From Dactylonectria macrodidyma (taxonomy: Eukaryota; Ascomycota; Sordariomycetes; Hypocreales; Nectriaceae), in contig JAGMUV010000003.1 of assembly GCA_020744425.1 (NCBI GenBank), forward strand, positions 2,852,001-2,916,000: DNA of 64,000 nucleotides, given 5' to 3'. This document shows, piece by piece, positions 21,701-34,884 of the stretch. The first letter of the stretch is position 1. Every line of letters starts with the position of its first letter. Under the pieces are notes generated by a model. It did no database searches and was not told the origin of the DNA. It was given only the letters and a program-made list of their open reading frames with translations. The translations under genes were made by a program, and so were the position numbers.

Positions 21701-24700
21701 CCTTTCTAGAAAGAGCCCCAGATGATGCTCCTTCGATCGTCTACTCTGTTGAGGGTCCATGGCTTCTCGTCAATGCAACAAGGCAGTGGAGCCGGATGAT
21801 TAGAGACTATAGCCGTGTCGCGCCTCGCTATCAGCATGGATATGCGCAGCCATGCCATGACCAGTCTGCTGGTAACAATGCCTAGTGTTAAACATAGCCA
21901 GCGGCCCTGGGCCCTCCTACGGAGCACAGCTATGTGGTCGTCCAAGTACGAATCAAACGCAAATGCGAAGTTGGTCACCGAATCCAAGGACTATCCGAAC
22001 AAAAGAAGCGAGGTGGCACGACGCTCGCTACTCCGCTCGCGCACTTGCAGATACCGAACATTGCACGCGTCCTACCCGATAACACCACAGATGCGCAGCA
22101 GCGACTCAGAGGTTTACGACTCTGCCAGAAGTAGGCAGTGGGTATCTTACTGCACGCCCGTACCCGAACAAGACGCTCGGATGGTCGTTTCCCTGTGGAA
22201 CAAGACCAATTCTAGCCACGTTGAATAGCATGGAGGGACGTACATACTGTGACGCGCTGTGTCACTGCACTAATCAGGGCCGTGGTTTGAGTCGCCAGCC
22301 TTGTTGACCATCGGGTGTCCAGAAAAGTCGACACCTGCATTAGGTTTGTGTCGGCTGCAGCAAACCGCCCAGGTCTGGATGTGAGTCCCGAGACATACAT
22401 TTTTGTAAAACACACGGCACATGTCTGATGTCTCTCAACTCCTTGAAGGAACGTCTCACAGTCAGATCTACTGAAAAAGCCTCGATTCAACCAAGTTGAC
22501 CAATTCGATGGGTGTAAGTCCCACTGCCTCGGTGCAAACGAAAATCAAGCAATGTCTGCCATGCCATTTTTAGTGACAGACCGCCGGAGTGGGAGATATC
22601 ACATCCCAGCTGATATCGACACGCCTCTAGCCCCCAGATTTCAGGAGCGCCATCTCCGCCCCAGCTGCGTGATGGCGCGGCTAGTCAAGGCGCTAGTGCT
22701 GGACTCCCGGGCCCTAGGGTTCTTAGGCTTCATGCATTGCCAATCATCCTCAACACCCAGCTCTTCGATGGTCAGAATTATCCATTGCAAGTTGGTATGG
22801 ATTACGATTTCTCAGTTGGACCGCAATTCGACACGCGTTGAGTCGTGTCTCGATTCCCAGTAAGTGATGCGCCTCGTGTGTGTTAGGCTTCAGCCTTCTT
22901 GTTGATCCTCCTCGCTAAAACTGGTTCCGTAGGTATCCCTGTTGGAAGGTCGATTGGGAAATCTTGAGGAACGTGAGAGAAGAAGAATGGCAAAGAAGCC
23001 TGCATTCTCATTGTCAGGGACAGGGTAAATCCAATTGCAGGAGCACGCAGGGGCATGAGATGGCGTGGCGTGGGTTGGACGCACAGTAAGATCTCATTCA
23101 CGGTTCAGGCCTCTCAAAACCACCAGACCTCGCCTCATCTCACTTGGCACTCGCCCCATAGCATGCACAACCCCTCGGCCCCATTCCCCGGAAGTCGTCC
23201 TGTGCAAGGCGTCTCTGCAAGGCCCTGAGTCGCATCGTACTTGCGTCGTTTAATCTACTGCACTACCACCAGGATGCAGCAACGCTCGTTAGAGCAACGG
23301 CATGCAACCTCGGTAGTCATTCAACGCGAACTGGCTCGGCGTCATTCCTGTCCACAAAATGAACAGATGATTTACAAGGTAGGTTGGCTCGGCCGAGCCG
23401 AAATAAATGGTGACTTATCCGGCTAACAGTCACCTAGAACATGATCTGCAACGGAAGCCAGACCAGAAGTCCCAAACCACATCATGGTTACAGATCGAAT
23501 CGAATGGTAACATCCTCGGAACTCTCAACATTTGAGTACTATTCGGCATGTATCGCTCATTTCTAGTAGCAGATCTAGACGGTTTCACGCCACGACAGCT
23601 TGGCTCTAGATGAACTTTTGCTGCCCACTACGACCGCTTCAATGTCGGACCCGAGAACGGGGATTCCATCGCCCAAGCGCAATCTCTTCCTTCGGCGAGT
23701 GTTTGGGACGTCCTATTTATGGCTCTACTTGGCACTGCACCTTGGCTTAACCATTTTTCTTAACCCGAATCGCAAACCATAGGTGCCATGTTGTATGCTG
23801 CTCTGACACATGTGTCACGGATCTATCCACGGTCCCATCGTTCGGGCACTAATCATTCAGAACGCTCAACCGTGACTTTATTCACACAATGTCAAAACAC
23901 CCGTCGAAACCTTACACCTGGTGAGTTAGGCCAATGACCCACGGCCAACAGGATTCAAGTGTTGCCGAAAGTCTGTTGCTTACCGATGACGTCCCTAATG
24001 TAATCAATCATCTCGCAGTCCACTTGCCAACGATTCAGACGAGCCCCGCTCGTTCAAGGGTAATCCTTACTTGGCTCTCCCCCTTCCTTGGAAGCATGTT
24101 TCATCTGTGGGGAATGTCCAAAATCTCCCAAAAGGGGTGTTGCGAGACCAGTTCATCTCGTCAACGTCTAAGATGACTCGATATACCCAAATGAGTACTC
24201 TTAAGCTTTGGTGTGTAGGACACGAAAAAATAGCCTCGAAACTACTCACCTCACCTCAGATAGTACGCAACATGGACTACGTTGAAAAGAGCGTCAGTCA
24301 TATTTTGATAGTGGCCAAGAAATTCGGCTGCGACACCCAGGCTTGTTGTGCATCGGGCTAGTATTTTAGAAAACTTCATTGCTGCGGTCTTCAGCTGGCG
24401 GCATATGCCATCCACCTTCGACTTCTCCTGCTACTGGTGGATGATTTCATCCCATCCCCTTTAGGTCTCTCGGAAAACATATTTGCTCGTCCTGCCCGCA
24501 GCTTTCAAGCATATCACATCTCAACTCCAAACTATTTCTCAAAAGTCGAATGGCATCACGGAAACCACAATCCACATGTCGGCCACACGGCCAGTATACC
24601 AGTTACGTCCGACATCATGATCCACTCGCCGGATAAGCGAGAGCCAACAGCATCTGAGAATTGACCATGGCGTCTAGTCAGCTTCTCGGCACTAGCTTAT

Positions 24701-26804
24701 ATTAGGTCCTGTAGACAGCGTCAGCATGCAATGCAGCAACAAAACTACTACCCCGACTCGCAAGGTACTGACTCGTTAGGGTTGCAGGGTTCTATTCATC
24801 TACATATGTTTGCTGCATAGAAACATGCACGATGTTGCTCAATTATTCGCTCGATGCCATGGGTTATCTGGGCAATACCAACACCGCCACTTCAAACGAC
24901 CTCAACCAGAGCCACCTTGGCGCTTAGCCGGGCTACCGGACTCACAACTCAATACGCGAACAAGAAGATCAATTAAGGGCTTTTGAGGTCAACAAGCGGA
25001 ATAACCCAAGTCAACTTCCGCGTTAGCCTTGACCACAAACAGTGATGTCCTAATTACTTACTGTGAACAGGGCTCACTCAACAACAGCCATTTGCCATTT
25101 GTCAGGTGGCAGCTAGATCTTAGAGCGGTTGCCTCCCCCCCCTCCCCTCCCCTCCCAAAAGCACCAATCGAACGATTGTGATGCCGCGGCGCAAGTCGTC
25201 TGGCCCTTGACGCTGCACGTCGGCTCGCTAATCATGCCCGACTTGACGCAAGTTTGATTGATGGATCCATACACAGCCGCGCGATGCGGCACTTCAGTCC
25301 CTTTTTTTCATCCTCATACATGCAGGTACATCCTGTCCCGTTATATCCGTTGCGAGGAAAATTCTGGTACGATCAATTAATTAACACTTTCAGAAGTTCT
25401 GTAGCGGTGAATATCTCCTTAGGGGAGGGGGATTCAGAGACTCCATTCACACACACTTATGGGGCATATTTTGCGGACCAACAAGTCCTGATCATTGCCA
25501 AGCGCACAGTGGTGTGGGTGCTGTGGTTGAAAATAGCTAGGTCATAACGGGAGTCTTTGCTCGGATCTTGCTCGACTCAACGTGTGGTTGAAAATAAACA
25601 GAAACAGCTGTATTTCAAACACCACAGCGCTGATCGCCAGGGCTGCTATTTTTGGGGTGGGTTCACGTCGAGGGCGATATCGAATTTATCTCAAACTGTA
25701 GCTGGGAAATTTAAAATTTTAGCTACCAGGCTCAACGGAGAATTTAATGTCCTCGAGCCCATTCGAGATGAGGACCAAATGCTAAGAAGGGGGTTTCTGG
25801 TTTTGAGACGGGTCCAGACTAAGCGATCATAGCAACCACGGCCTTCGCCGTCCATGTAGTAGATTCCGTAACTAGCCAGTCCATGTCGAGCTTGGTATCG
25901 CATGGTTCAGATACGAGCAGTTTCCGGGTTCTGTAGTGTTTTAGCATGGATGAGGACAACCTTTCACTTAGAATAGGGGCACCCTTCTTCCACGACGAAT
26001 GCTAACAGGACATTGGGCACGATTGTTACGACAGCCTCACTAGATCACGATGCAACGTCACTTTGTTTCTATGGCAGGGCGCATCGACAGTCTAGTATCA
26101 CTAAATCATGACCAAGTCACCTATTCCCATGATTGGTTTCTTTATGTGAGCTTTGTGAATGTTTGGCGTCTCACAGGTCATCCAGCACGGTCCTCGCCAG
26201 AGTACTTGTTCCAGCCTGGATGCGTTTGTCTGTATTGGACCATCTCGCCGTATGGAGAAGATGCAAATCCTTGATCCTCGAGTGAAGGGTCAAGGTAACA
26301 TGATCATCATACTGATTCGTCTGCGATAGTTGTGCTCGTGCAATACTTGGTGATGGGCAGTTTAATCTACGGAGCGTGTGTTGTCCTCCTCCCGTCCTAC
26401 GCAAAAAGGACGATTGGCAAATGCAAGAACCAATTTTTGCCCCTTTAAACTCCCCAATGAGTTGTCTATGTCAATGATGAAGTATTGGCGTAGTTTAGTG
26501 GTCTTCTCGTCAACATCCGCGTCCTTTTGTCTACCCTAGAAGAGGTCAATCGGTGGGAGAACCACACGATTGAGGCGGTACAAACAGACTACCTACTTGA
26601 CACGAAAGAGAACTACCTCTAGAAGCGCGATCATGAAGAAGCGACACAGGGCTCTCGAAGTCCCTGCTGCATACCTGAACATGGTGGCTGGGATTACTCG
26701 TGTTGATCGATTTGATACGGAATAGCAAAGAGTCATTTTTTGGTATTCTATTTTTCCCATTCCTATGAAAGATGCAGTCTGCATGTTTCAGCCTAAGTCT
26801 TCCA
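21701..26804. other. Gene-poor region, right half, no supported gene
   Basis: About 5.1 kb without a recognisable coding region. Frames are short (under 140 codons) and broken on both strands, and I found no transposase, reverse transcriptase or other remnant motif. A 13-base direct repeat (GTGGTTGAAAATA) occurs at about 25.53 and 25.58 kb, and a C/T-rich run at 25.13-25.16 kb. The last ~300 bases should contain the 3' UTR of the dehydrogenase gene. Confidence 0.55.
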
Positions 26805-27884
26805 TCAATAGTCATAAAATCCTTTGCCGCTCTTCTTGCCCATCCATCCAGCATCCACCATCTTCTTCAATAAGACGCTAGGCCTGTACTTGGAGTCGGC
26901 CGTCTCCTCGTACAAGACCTTCATGATGGCCAGGCACGTGTCCAGGCCAATGAAGTCAGCAAGCTGCAGCGGTCCCATAGGGACGTTGGTGCCGTTCTTC
27001 ATGATGGAATCGATAGAGTCGCGATCACCAACGCCTGTCTCGAGGCAGATGATGGCCTCGTTGATGTAAGGCATCAGGATGCGGTTGGCCAGGAAGCCAG
27101 GCGAGTCGGCGGACACGGAGGTGACCTTACCCATCTTCTTGCAGAACTCAACGGCAGTGTCGAGGGTGTCCTGGCTGGTCTGCAGACCGCTGATGATTTC
27201 GACACCCTTCTGAACAGGCACAGGGTTCATGAAGTGGGTTGAGACGACACGGGAGGAGGCAGAAGTGTCTGTGGGATCGGTGGTGGTGGCCGCAGCGATG
27301 CGAGTGATGGAGATGGAGGAGGTGTTGGTGGCCAGGATAGCATGCTTGGGGCAGATCTGTGCCAGCTTGCTGAAGATGTCAAACTTCAGGCTGGGGATCT
27401 CGGGGACTGCCTCGATGACGAAGTCGACGGAAGAGAGATCCTCCATCTTGGTGCTAGGGGTAAGAAGAGACCGAGCTTGGTCAGCCTGCTCCTGCGTAAG
27501 TCTGGACTTGGACACATCCTTGGCGAGGAGCTTATCTATGTGATGTCAGGTCTGGATCTAAGTAGAGAGGTAACGAGGACGCATTGATCCATACCGGCAA
27601 AAGCAAGACCCTTTTCCAAACTCTTCTCGGAGGTGTCAATCAAAGTAATGGGCACCTGGGCTCTCTGCGCCGCAACCAGCGCGATTCCCAATCCCTATGT
27701 AGATGTTAGTCGAGCTGATGCTTAACCGTCGGCATGTGAGAGCAGTGTGACGGACCATCTGTCCAGCGCCGATGACGCCTAAACTCTTGACTTCAGCAGC
27801 AGCATACTGCCGGGGAGACGAGCTAAAGCAGCGCACCTGGCGGGCGGCCCCCAATGATCTCATGCGAAGAAGTGACGCAGCCAT
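26805..27884 (-). CDS. 3-hydroxyacyl-CoA (3-hydroxybutyryl-CoA) dehydrogenase, mitochondrial
   Basis: Exons 27884-27756, 27694-27595 and 27535-26805 give 319 residues, the usual length of the short-chain enzyme. It oxidises L-3-hydroxyacyl-CoA to 3-ketoacyl-CoA with NAD+ in beta-oxidation. The Rossmann motif Gly39-x-Gly41-x-x-Gly44 is rebuilt exactly across intron 1. The catalytic pair is His177 (STHFMNPVP) and Glu189, with the conserved Asn227 (PGFLANR); the spacing (+12, +50) equals that of the human enzyme. The first ~30 residues are basic and Ser-rich with no acids (MAASLLRMRSLGAARQVRCF), as expected of a mitochondrial targeting sequence, and no peroxisomal PTS1 ends the protein. The ATG at 27884 was preferred over a frame extension upstream for that reason. 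It is divergent from TOF1 across 393 bases. Confidence 0.94.
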
Positions 27885-28277
27885 TTTTCTGATTAATCTT
27901 TCTTTAATGCAGAGAGGTGAAGTCGAAGTTGACATTGCGAGGTTGTCCGCTTGTAAGTTCCCCGTGGGTTCGTAGTAGCGCGGGTAACCTCGGCATGGGC
28001 GGAGAAATCGCCGAGCCCCGACATCTTCTCCAATGCCGAGCCATTGCCTGCCGTTTCTGCCTTATCTTATCTCGGTAAATGCAATCTTATCGTCCGCGTC
28101 CCACCCACTAAACACGTCTGGACTTTACGCGTCTCAACGCGTGTTCCTGGGCCACACCAAAGAAGGCGGGACCACTGGCGCAACATTGTGAGCCTCGAAT
28201 GCGAGCCCCACGACACGCTCTCTATGTGCATAGTATGATGCTTAAAGTAGCGGCTCAGAAGCTGTCTACACGCAATC
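27885..28277. promoter_or_regulatory. Shared divergent promoter region, dehydrogenase / TOF1
   Basis: This 393-base spacer must supply promoters and 5' UTRs for both flanking genes. I see no clear TATA box or named operator; the assignment rests on gene orientation. Confidence 0.6.
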
Positions 28278-31200
28278 ATGGAGCTTGCTGATGGCACGAC
28301 GGACATTGTCCATCCGGAAGTTCGAGCCCACATCAACAGTCTCGTGTCTGCGGTATATGCCCCTGATGGTCCCTGTCTGTGCGGTTGCATCGACTAGACG
28401 AGTGATGCTGATAAATTCTCTAGCTTGGTGGAATTGGCGCCGACGACGATGGTCAATACCGACTCGGAGACGATGCCCTCGAGGTTCTACGCGATATCAA
28501 ACGATGGATCCGATTCTACGACGAAAAGACGAACCGCATGGACGTTGCGCGATGCACCTTCGAGGCGAACTTGATCGAGGGCGACTTGCTCCCCATTCTT
28601 GCGACATGGCCCGAGAATGCCATGGACAATAAGTTCAAGTCCAAGATAGCACTGGCCTGCTTCGAAGTGATGGTTCCCCTGACCTGGCCTATGGAGAAGG
28701 ACCGCGAACGCATGACAGTGAACCACCACCGCCACATGCCCGTTCTCGAGTTGACACAAGTGGGATACAAGCGAGCCATCATCAATTTCGATGGAGCTCG
28801 AATACTGCATACGGCCGTCCGAGTGGCGCTGCCTTCCATGGCCATTGCAATCGGTGACCGGACCCCACGAGATCAGGGCATCATTAAGTTAGTGCTATTC
28901 TTCCTACGCAACATGGCCATGATCGAGCCCCCTCCCAACGTTAAGTACGACGGCGATGAGTCGCAAATTTCGAGGTCCGCAACCATCGACGCCTTCTCTT
29001 ACCAAGACATTTTCCTCGTCCTCCTCACTCTTGCGTCAAACATGGGCGAAGACTTCAGGGCTGAAGACACAACCGTTATGGAAATCATTTACCACCTCGT
29101 CAAGCAAGTCAACGCTGAGAAGATGTTTATGAACGAACAACAATTGAACAAGGCCAGGGCTGGAGAGCTCTCAGCCATGATGAGCAAGGAACAGTCGATG
29201 CTCAAGTCCGTAAACCGCAAAGGACCGACCCGGCACAATCGATTCGGTACAATGATCTGGGTGAAGCGCGAGGACGGCAAGATGTCATCACTGTCAGGCC
29301 AAGATGCACTCGCCGATAACGCGACGCGAAATCAAAAGATTGACAATGCAAAGACCTACAGACCCCCTCGCAGAAGTCGAAAGGCCGACAAGGACGAACA
29401 GGATCTCGGGCTTCCGGTTAAGCTCAACTCGAGGGCAAGCGGCCAACTTCGCTCTTTTGTTGAGGAGTTCCTAGATTCAGGCTTCAACCCCCTTTTCTTG
29501 AATATCCGAAAAACTATCGACCGCGAAGCCCCCCATGTCATGCAGTATCACCGACGACAGTTCTTCTACTTGGTAGCGTGGTTTTTAGACGCTGAGCGTA
29601 TGAGGCGCAAGTCCAAGAAGAAGTCTAACAGCAAGAGCACCGAGGAAGTAAGCAGCTTCAATCTCGTGGCTGCTGTTCTGAACCAGGAGATGTTTATCAC
29701 ACTGAACAAGGCGCTCCACGAGTCCTACGAATACAAGGACTGGCATGAGTTGACCGCAGTGATGCGCTGCTTTACTCAAATTCTCCTGACGGTCCAAGAG
29801 ATGGCGGATTCCGGGAACGAAGATGATGAGGAGATCGCCGAGAATGTCCTGAGCCGTCTCTTCTACGAAGAAGCCACTCACGACATTATTGCAAATATTG
29901 TCAGGACCTACAAGGACCAGGGTTTCAGCTATCTAGATGCGTCCACAGAGTTGGTCCACCACTTCCTTCGCATTTTAGAAGCCTATTCGAAGCAGAACAA
30001 AGACATGCAAGTCCGATCACGAAAACGGACACGAAAGAAGAAGGCCGATCAGCAGGGCGCTGGCTCTGGGAACGAAGATGACGAAAACGACGGCTCAGAT
30101 ATTGATGAGGCATCGGCTGAGCGTACCACCAAGGAGCGCAAATTCGATTTCCACCGCTTTTGCTCACGATTCACGCCGCAAGGAGTAGTCGACACGTTTG
30201 TTAAGTTTACCAAGTTCTATCAAGAAATGAACGAAACACAGCTCAAGCGTGTACATCGATACTTCTACCGTGTTGCGTTCAAGCAGGAAATGAGCGTTAT
30301 GCTTTTCCGGGTAGACATCATACATCTCTTCTATAACATGATCAAGGGACCGTCGGCGCTAGACAAGGCTTCCAGCACATTCAAGGAGTGGGAAGAATTG
30401 GTCAAGCAGATTCTGCGCAGGTGTTTCAAGAAGATTGAACAGCGACCGGAACTTATCGTTGAGATGCTTTTTAGTAAACAACAGAACACTGCGTTCTTTC
30501 TGGAGTATGGGTACGAGAGGCAGACTATTGCTGCTGCAAGCAAGGCAAAGCCTGGCGCAGAGCTCGTCTTGAAGAACACCGAGGAAAAGGACCGACAGAT
30601 TGCGATTGTGGTGGGCGCGCTATTGGACAAGAACCAGGGAGATCACATCAGCTGGGTGAAGCATATCCTCACTGATGCTGAGAGCGAGCGTCGTGCCTGG
30701 GCAGCTGCTGAGGATGCAATGCCAGCTGTTGAGCCTGTTCCGGACGAGAACCAGGATGGCGGAGAGGAACCACCCACTGGGCGAGAGCCAAAGGCACCCC
30801 CAATGATCGGTAAGTGTCAACTATCCGCGTAACAATGGCCACTTGGCTAACAGAGTGCAGTTATACGTCCCGATGATAATACTCAACGGACAGCCATGTT
30901 CAAGAACTCTCATCTACGTCTTCTTATGACACTATGTGACTTCAAACCCCTTGGACACGCCTCGCAAGAGACTCCAGAGTCTCCCTGGGTCATTCCCTCC
31001 GACGTGCCTGTAGACAATCTCAAGGACGCGCTTCACTTCATCAACCAGGCCGAGTTTAGTCCACCAACATTCGAAGAAGGTGTCCTCGCCGAGAACCAGC
31101 TCAAGCGTAAGACGGTCCCTCGGAAGAAGGCCGACTTCGATGACGACGAGGAAGGCGAGCCAGACGACGGCTTGTTCCCCATGGGCGGCCCTACTGCCCG

Positions 31201-31840
31201 CAAGGTGATCGACGAAGAAAAGAAACCTAAGAAGACGCGCAAGCGACGTCGTCGGGACAGCGCTGCTCAGGAACTCGACGATGAGGAGCTGGAGAAAAAG
31301 GCTCGCCAGCGACGCGAGAGACAAGCGGTACAGGCGCGACGCATCAAGTCTGCGCTATTCGTGCGCGAGGGCGACGACGAGTTCGATTCGGACGAAGACG
31401 AGGCCTTCTTCGCCAAGGAGCGCGAGATTGCCGCAAAAGCTGCCAGCGTTGCCAATGCGACAGCCGCCACGACTGAGACTGTTCCACAACCGAAGAAGCG
31501 CGCTCCGGTTCTAGATATCAGCTCGGACAATTCGGACAGCTCTGACGACGACGACGATGACGAAGAAGATGACGACTTGGACTTTGCGCGCAAGATAATG
31601 AGCAGCCAAGCAGCCGCGGACGAGGCGGAGGATACACAGCTAGATGGCAGTGACGGCGAGGCACGGAAGCGGCGGCGAGTGAGTGCGGAGCCGTCAGCGA
31701 GGGATGATGATGTCGAGATGGGCGGCACGAGCAAGGTGCCGGAGCCGGAGCCGGCCGAGGATGAAGAGGACGCCGTCCCGGTCGTGAGGCGGTCGAGAGT
31801 CCGTGGCGGGTTTGTCATTGACAGCGACGATGATGAGTAG
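28278..31840 (+). CDS. TOF1: Topoisomerase 1-associated factor 1 (Tof1/Swi1, Timeless family)
   Basis: Exons 28278-28352, 28424-30809 and 30861-31840 give 1146 residues, in the normal range for filamentous fungi. Tof1 with Csm3 forms the nuclear fork-protection complex that pauses forks, supports checkpoint signalling and links to topoisomerase I. Seen here: the N-terminal TIMELESS domain (start [20 protein letters not shown], then [14 protein letters not shown]; hallmark segments up to about residue 300), a basic/acidic linker near residues 540-570, and a long acidic and KKxK-rich C-terminal tail. The first exon has only 25 codons. It was added because the conserved N-terminus continues through a 71-nt intron into the large second exon. 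The C-terminal third is low-complexity Asp/Glu/Ser and should be disordered. Confidence 0.94.
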
Positions 31841-32287
31841 CACACTAGATCTGGGATGAGCCGGCGTTTAGGTTCTGTTCGGCTTGATGTTAATGGAGCC
31901 CTTGAGGGTGATCTGAGGTGCATGGCAGGTGGATACAATACACATCATATCAGTTAGCAGTCATGTTGATGGATTAGCCATGGCGTAAAATCGTTTCTTC
32001 TTCTGTCATGTATTCTGGTCGTTGCGTGACGAGCCTTGCTAGGCCTCGAAACGTCCATTTTATGTCGTTAGATATGCTTCTAATGAACCATTCCTTCTCT
32101 CCAAAACAGAATATCGACGCTCCATCCATGCTTGTGATATATGAGTCGCTAAATAAACCGGGTGCCGGTCAAGTATATCCATCCTCGCCTTAACACAGCG
32201 AATGCAATTCAGGTGTAATCTTTCCCCACCGAACTATGTCATCTCTACACATGAGAACGCCATACTTCTCAGGAGTGCCTCTACATT
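31841..32287. other. Convergent intergenic region, 447 bases
   Basis: It separates the 3' ends of TOF1 and the Bor1-type transporter gene, so it should contain both 3' UTRs. No further feature seen. Confidence 0.6.
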
Positions 32288-34465
32288 CTACTTTCTCTGA
32301 GCCCGCCTTTCGACACTTCTCCTCCTAGTCGCGGTACTGTGTCCAGACTGCATCTGACCCAACTCCGCAAGATCTTCCTGGCTCTTTCGTGACGCCCTGG
32401 GATGAGCAAAGACGCTGTCATGGAGGTCGGGGCGACGTTGGTGGCCACGGTTAGAGGAAGCACGACTTGGCACAGCTGAATTCTCATCGCTGGGGTCGTC
32501 GTCCTTGGGACCGCCCCAGGCACCACCAATTCCCTCCATGGTATAGGGGGAGGCGGTAGGCTCGTCGAGGGCGGCGAGCTCCTCAGAGCTGAAAATGCGC
32601 GGTAGTATCAGGGCACGAACGGGTATCAAGGCCATGATGAAGACGGGGAAGCCCACAGCAGCAACAGTTTGTGTGATGGCAAAAGTTGCGCCAAAACCGA
32701 CGAGTTCAATGAGGACGAAGATCCAGATTGCTGAGCGCCGTCGGATCTGATGCAATGGAGCTGATGAGGGAGTGAGGGCTTTGTCGCGGGCCAAGAAGAC
32801 GAGCTTGGAGGTGATCCCATTGGCCTCGAGCGCCTGGACTCCCATAACAAAGAACAAACCGGCGAGGACACCGTGTGGGATGAGGTGGATGACGACGAGA
32901 AGGGGGCCTGACATGGTGCCGAGTGTGAGGAGACCCTGTGCGAGGTTGGAGAACCGCTGCTCGACAACGTGGGTGGCTTCGAGGGAGTAATGACCTTCTT
33001 TCTCGTTACCGTGCTCGTCGACATCTTTAACAGGCTTGGTAACACAAAGCGACTCGGTATGGAAGGGCGCCTGGGGGATGAGACCATTGGGAAAGGGCAA
33101 GCCAAGAATACCGGCAACGCCAGTTGTGAGACCGAGGAGGAAGAGATCCCAGTGAAAGCCAGCGGGTTTTCGGAGAGGAAATTCTCTGCCTTGGGCGATG
33201 AGGGAAGAAACTAGAGGTTGTTAGCTTTAGGATTTCAAAGATTGTAGAAGATGTTGGAGATCATCGCGTACCATTGTGGTCGAACCAAAACAGAATAGTC
33301 AGAAGAATAGCAAAGGGAAGAGCCGTAAAGATCTCCCCGACACTCAGATCCCAAAAATTGACAAGCCAGTCACGGTCACTGGTAGGCATGAATGCATCGC
33401 TAGTAGGCAACACGTCAAGATCAACCTTTGCCATCCGCCCTATGTGAACAAAGCCGGTGAAGAAGACGAGGGTAAGCGGGGTGCCGTAGTCTTTAAGAAA
33501 TACGCGAATTGGGTGTCGGAATAAGCTACTGGTACCGAGCTCCCCGCAGACATAGGCAACTATGAAGACAAGAAGGGCCGAAATAATGGAGAGGTAGAAG
33601 GCAGCGTCATCGCCGAGACGTTGGAGGACCTGAATTCCTTTTTGGAGGTAAATAAAGGCAACGTAAAAACCGAAGATGTCGCAGGGGAATCGAGTAACCC
33701 AGCGAAGCCAATTGCACGAGTTTGTAACAGCGAGAATCCAGTGAAGAATGAGAGACCAGCTGGTTCGTGTGAGTATTCAGAGTATGAGATGCGGGGTTGT
33801 GTATAGAGGGGGTAGAAAGGATAGGTCGGGAACTCGAGTTAACTTACATGCCAATCCAACACATGAAGCCAATGTAGTTGACACCCGTGGGCTTCATAAT
33901 ATCGTAGACGGTGCTGTGGATTATTTAGACTCAAAACCCGATGCAAATCTCACACTAGACGTTGACGTACTAGTTGAAAACGGTTATAGGACCAGTTACA
34001 CCAACAATGACGAGAGGCTGGGCTGAAAACAAGGAGAAAACGACGGATCCGAGGACGGAAGCCAGCAGGACTTCGTTGACTCCATAGTTAGAGCCGGTTT
34101 TCTGAAACATGTCGAGAGAGAAGGCGAGAGCAGGCAAGATGCTAATAGAGTCAGTCTTTGAGGTGGTCCTATTTTTGACCTTCTTCTATTTTGACGGCGG
34201 ATACTCACTTGGCAAAGTACATGTAAACCGTGGCTGGCACGACACGATAGTCCCAAGCATCCGTCCAATCGCTAACATAGTAAGGCGCTCTGCGTCGGAG
34301 ATCATTGACCATGCCACGGAACAGATGAATCTTCCACCAAGCGCCCGTTCTTCGGCCTTGCTGCCGCGACGATGACGGCGACGATGAACGGACGGGATTT
34401 CGTAGGGGAGGTGGCATCGGCGAAGGTGGTGCCTTCTTCTCCCGTCCAGCGGAGGAGGACGCCAT
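32288..34465 (-). CDS. BOR1: Bor1-type borate/anion transporter (HCO3- transporter family)
   Basis: Exons 34465-34209, 34141-33971, 33913-33848, 33759-33272 and 33210-32288 give 634 residues; introns are 57-88 nt. The family (SLC4-like, PF00955) exports borate in yeast and plants and exchanges bicarbonate in animals; the fungal member sits in the plasma membrane. Family marks: the first helices after MYFAN with the SAQPLVIVGVTGP loop, the half-helix region around NYIGFMCWIG, and the near-invariant GLPFPNGLIPQAPFHTESL loop. Many hydrophobic helices run from about residue 85 to 534, followed by a ~100-residue hydrophilic, Ser/Arg-rich cytosolic tail. The N-terminal ~50 residues are Pro/Ser-rich. 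All five exons are needed to rebuild continuous helices, including a 66-nt third exon. Borate as substrate is inferred from the family. Confidence 0.9.
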
Positions 34466-34853
34466 TGAGCTTAGCGATGTTGGGCACTTCTGGCGTGTGT
34501 TTCGCAGGTGTTAATGGAGAAAGAATTGACAGTGAGGCTAGAGCGTGGTCTTCGGATCAGATCCCGGAGAGCGTTGAGAATTCCGACGGTGGAACTGGGA
34601 AGGAGGAGGTGGACCCTGGCAGCGGGAAGGGGTCAATTAAGACAACTCTAAGTATTGGTGGCCACGAAGACTAGGCAATTTCAAAGAAAGGAGGTACGGC
34701 AGGAGGTATCGACTAAGACCGAGCAAGAGACAATGGATGAAGGAAGCCGGGCGAGGAAGGAGCTACGTAGTTGTTGAATTGGCGTCTTCAAATGTTGCGG
34801 ATCCTAGTGGCGCGGGGGCGATTGATGTTTAAAGAAACCCCTTCGGAATTAAA

Positions 34854-34884
<31 letters not shown>

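Noticed and set aside
26480..26575. tRNA-like stretch with TAGTTTAGTGG
   Set aside because: The T-arm is poor, the anticodon stem is missing and the ends do not pair.
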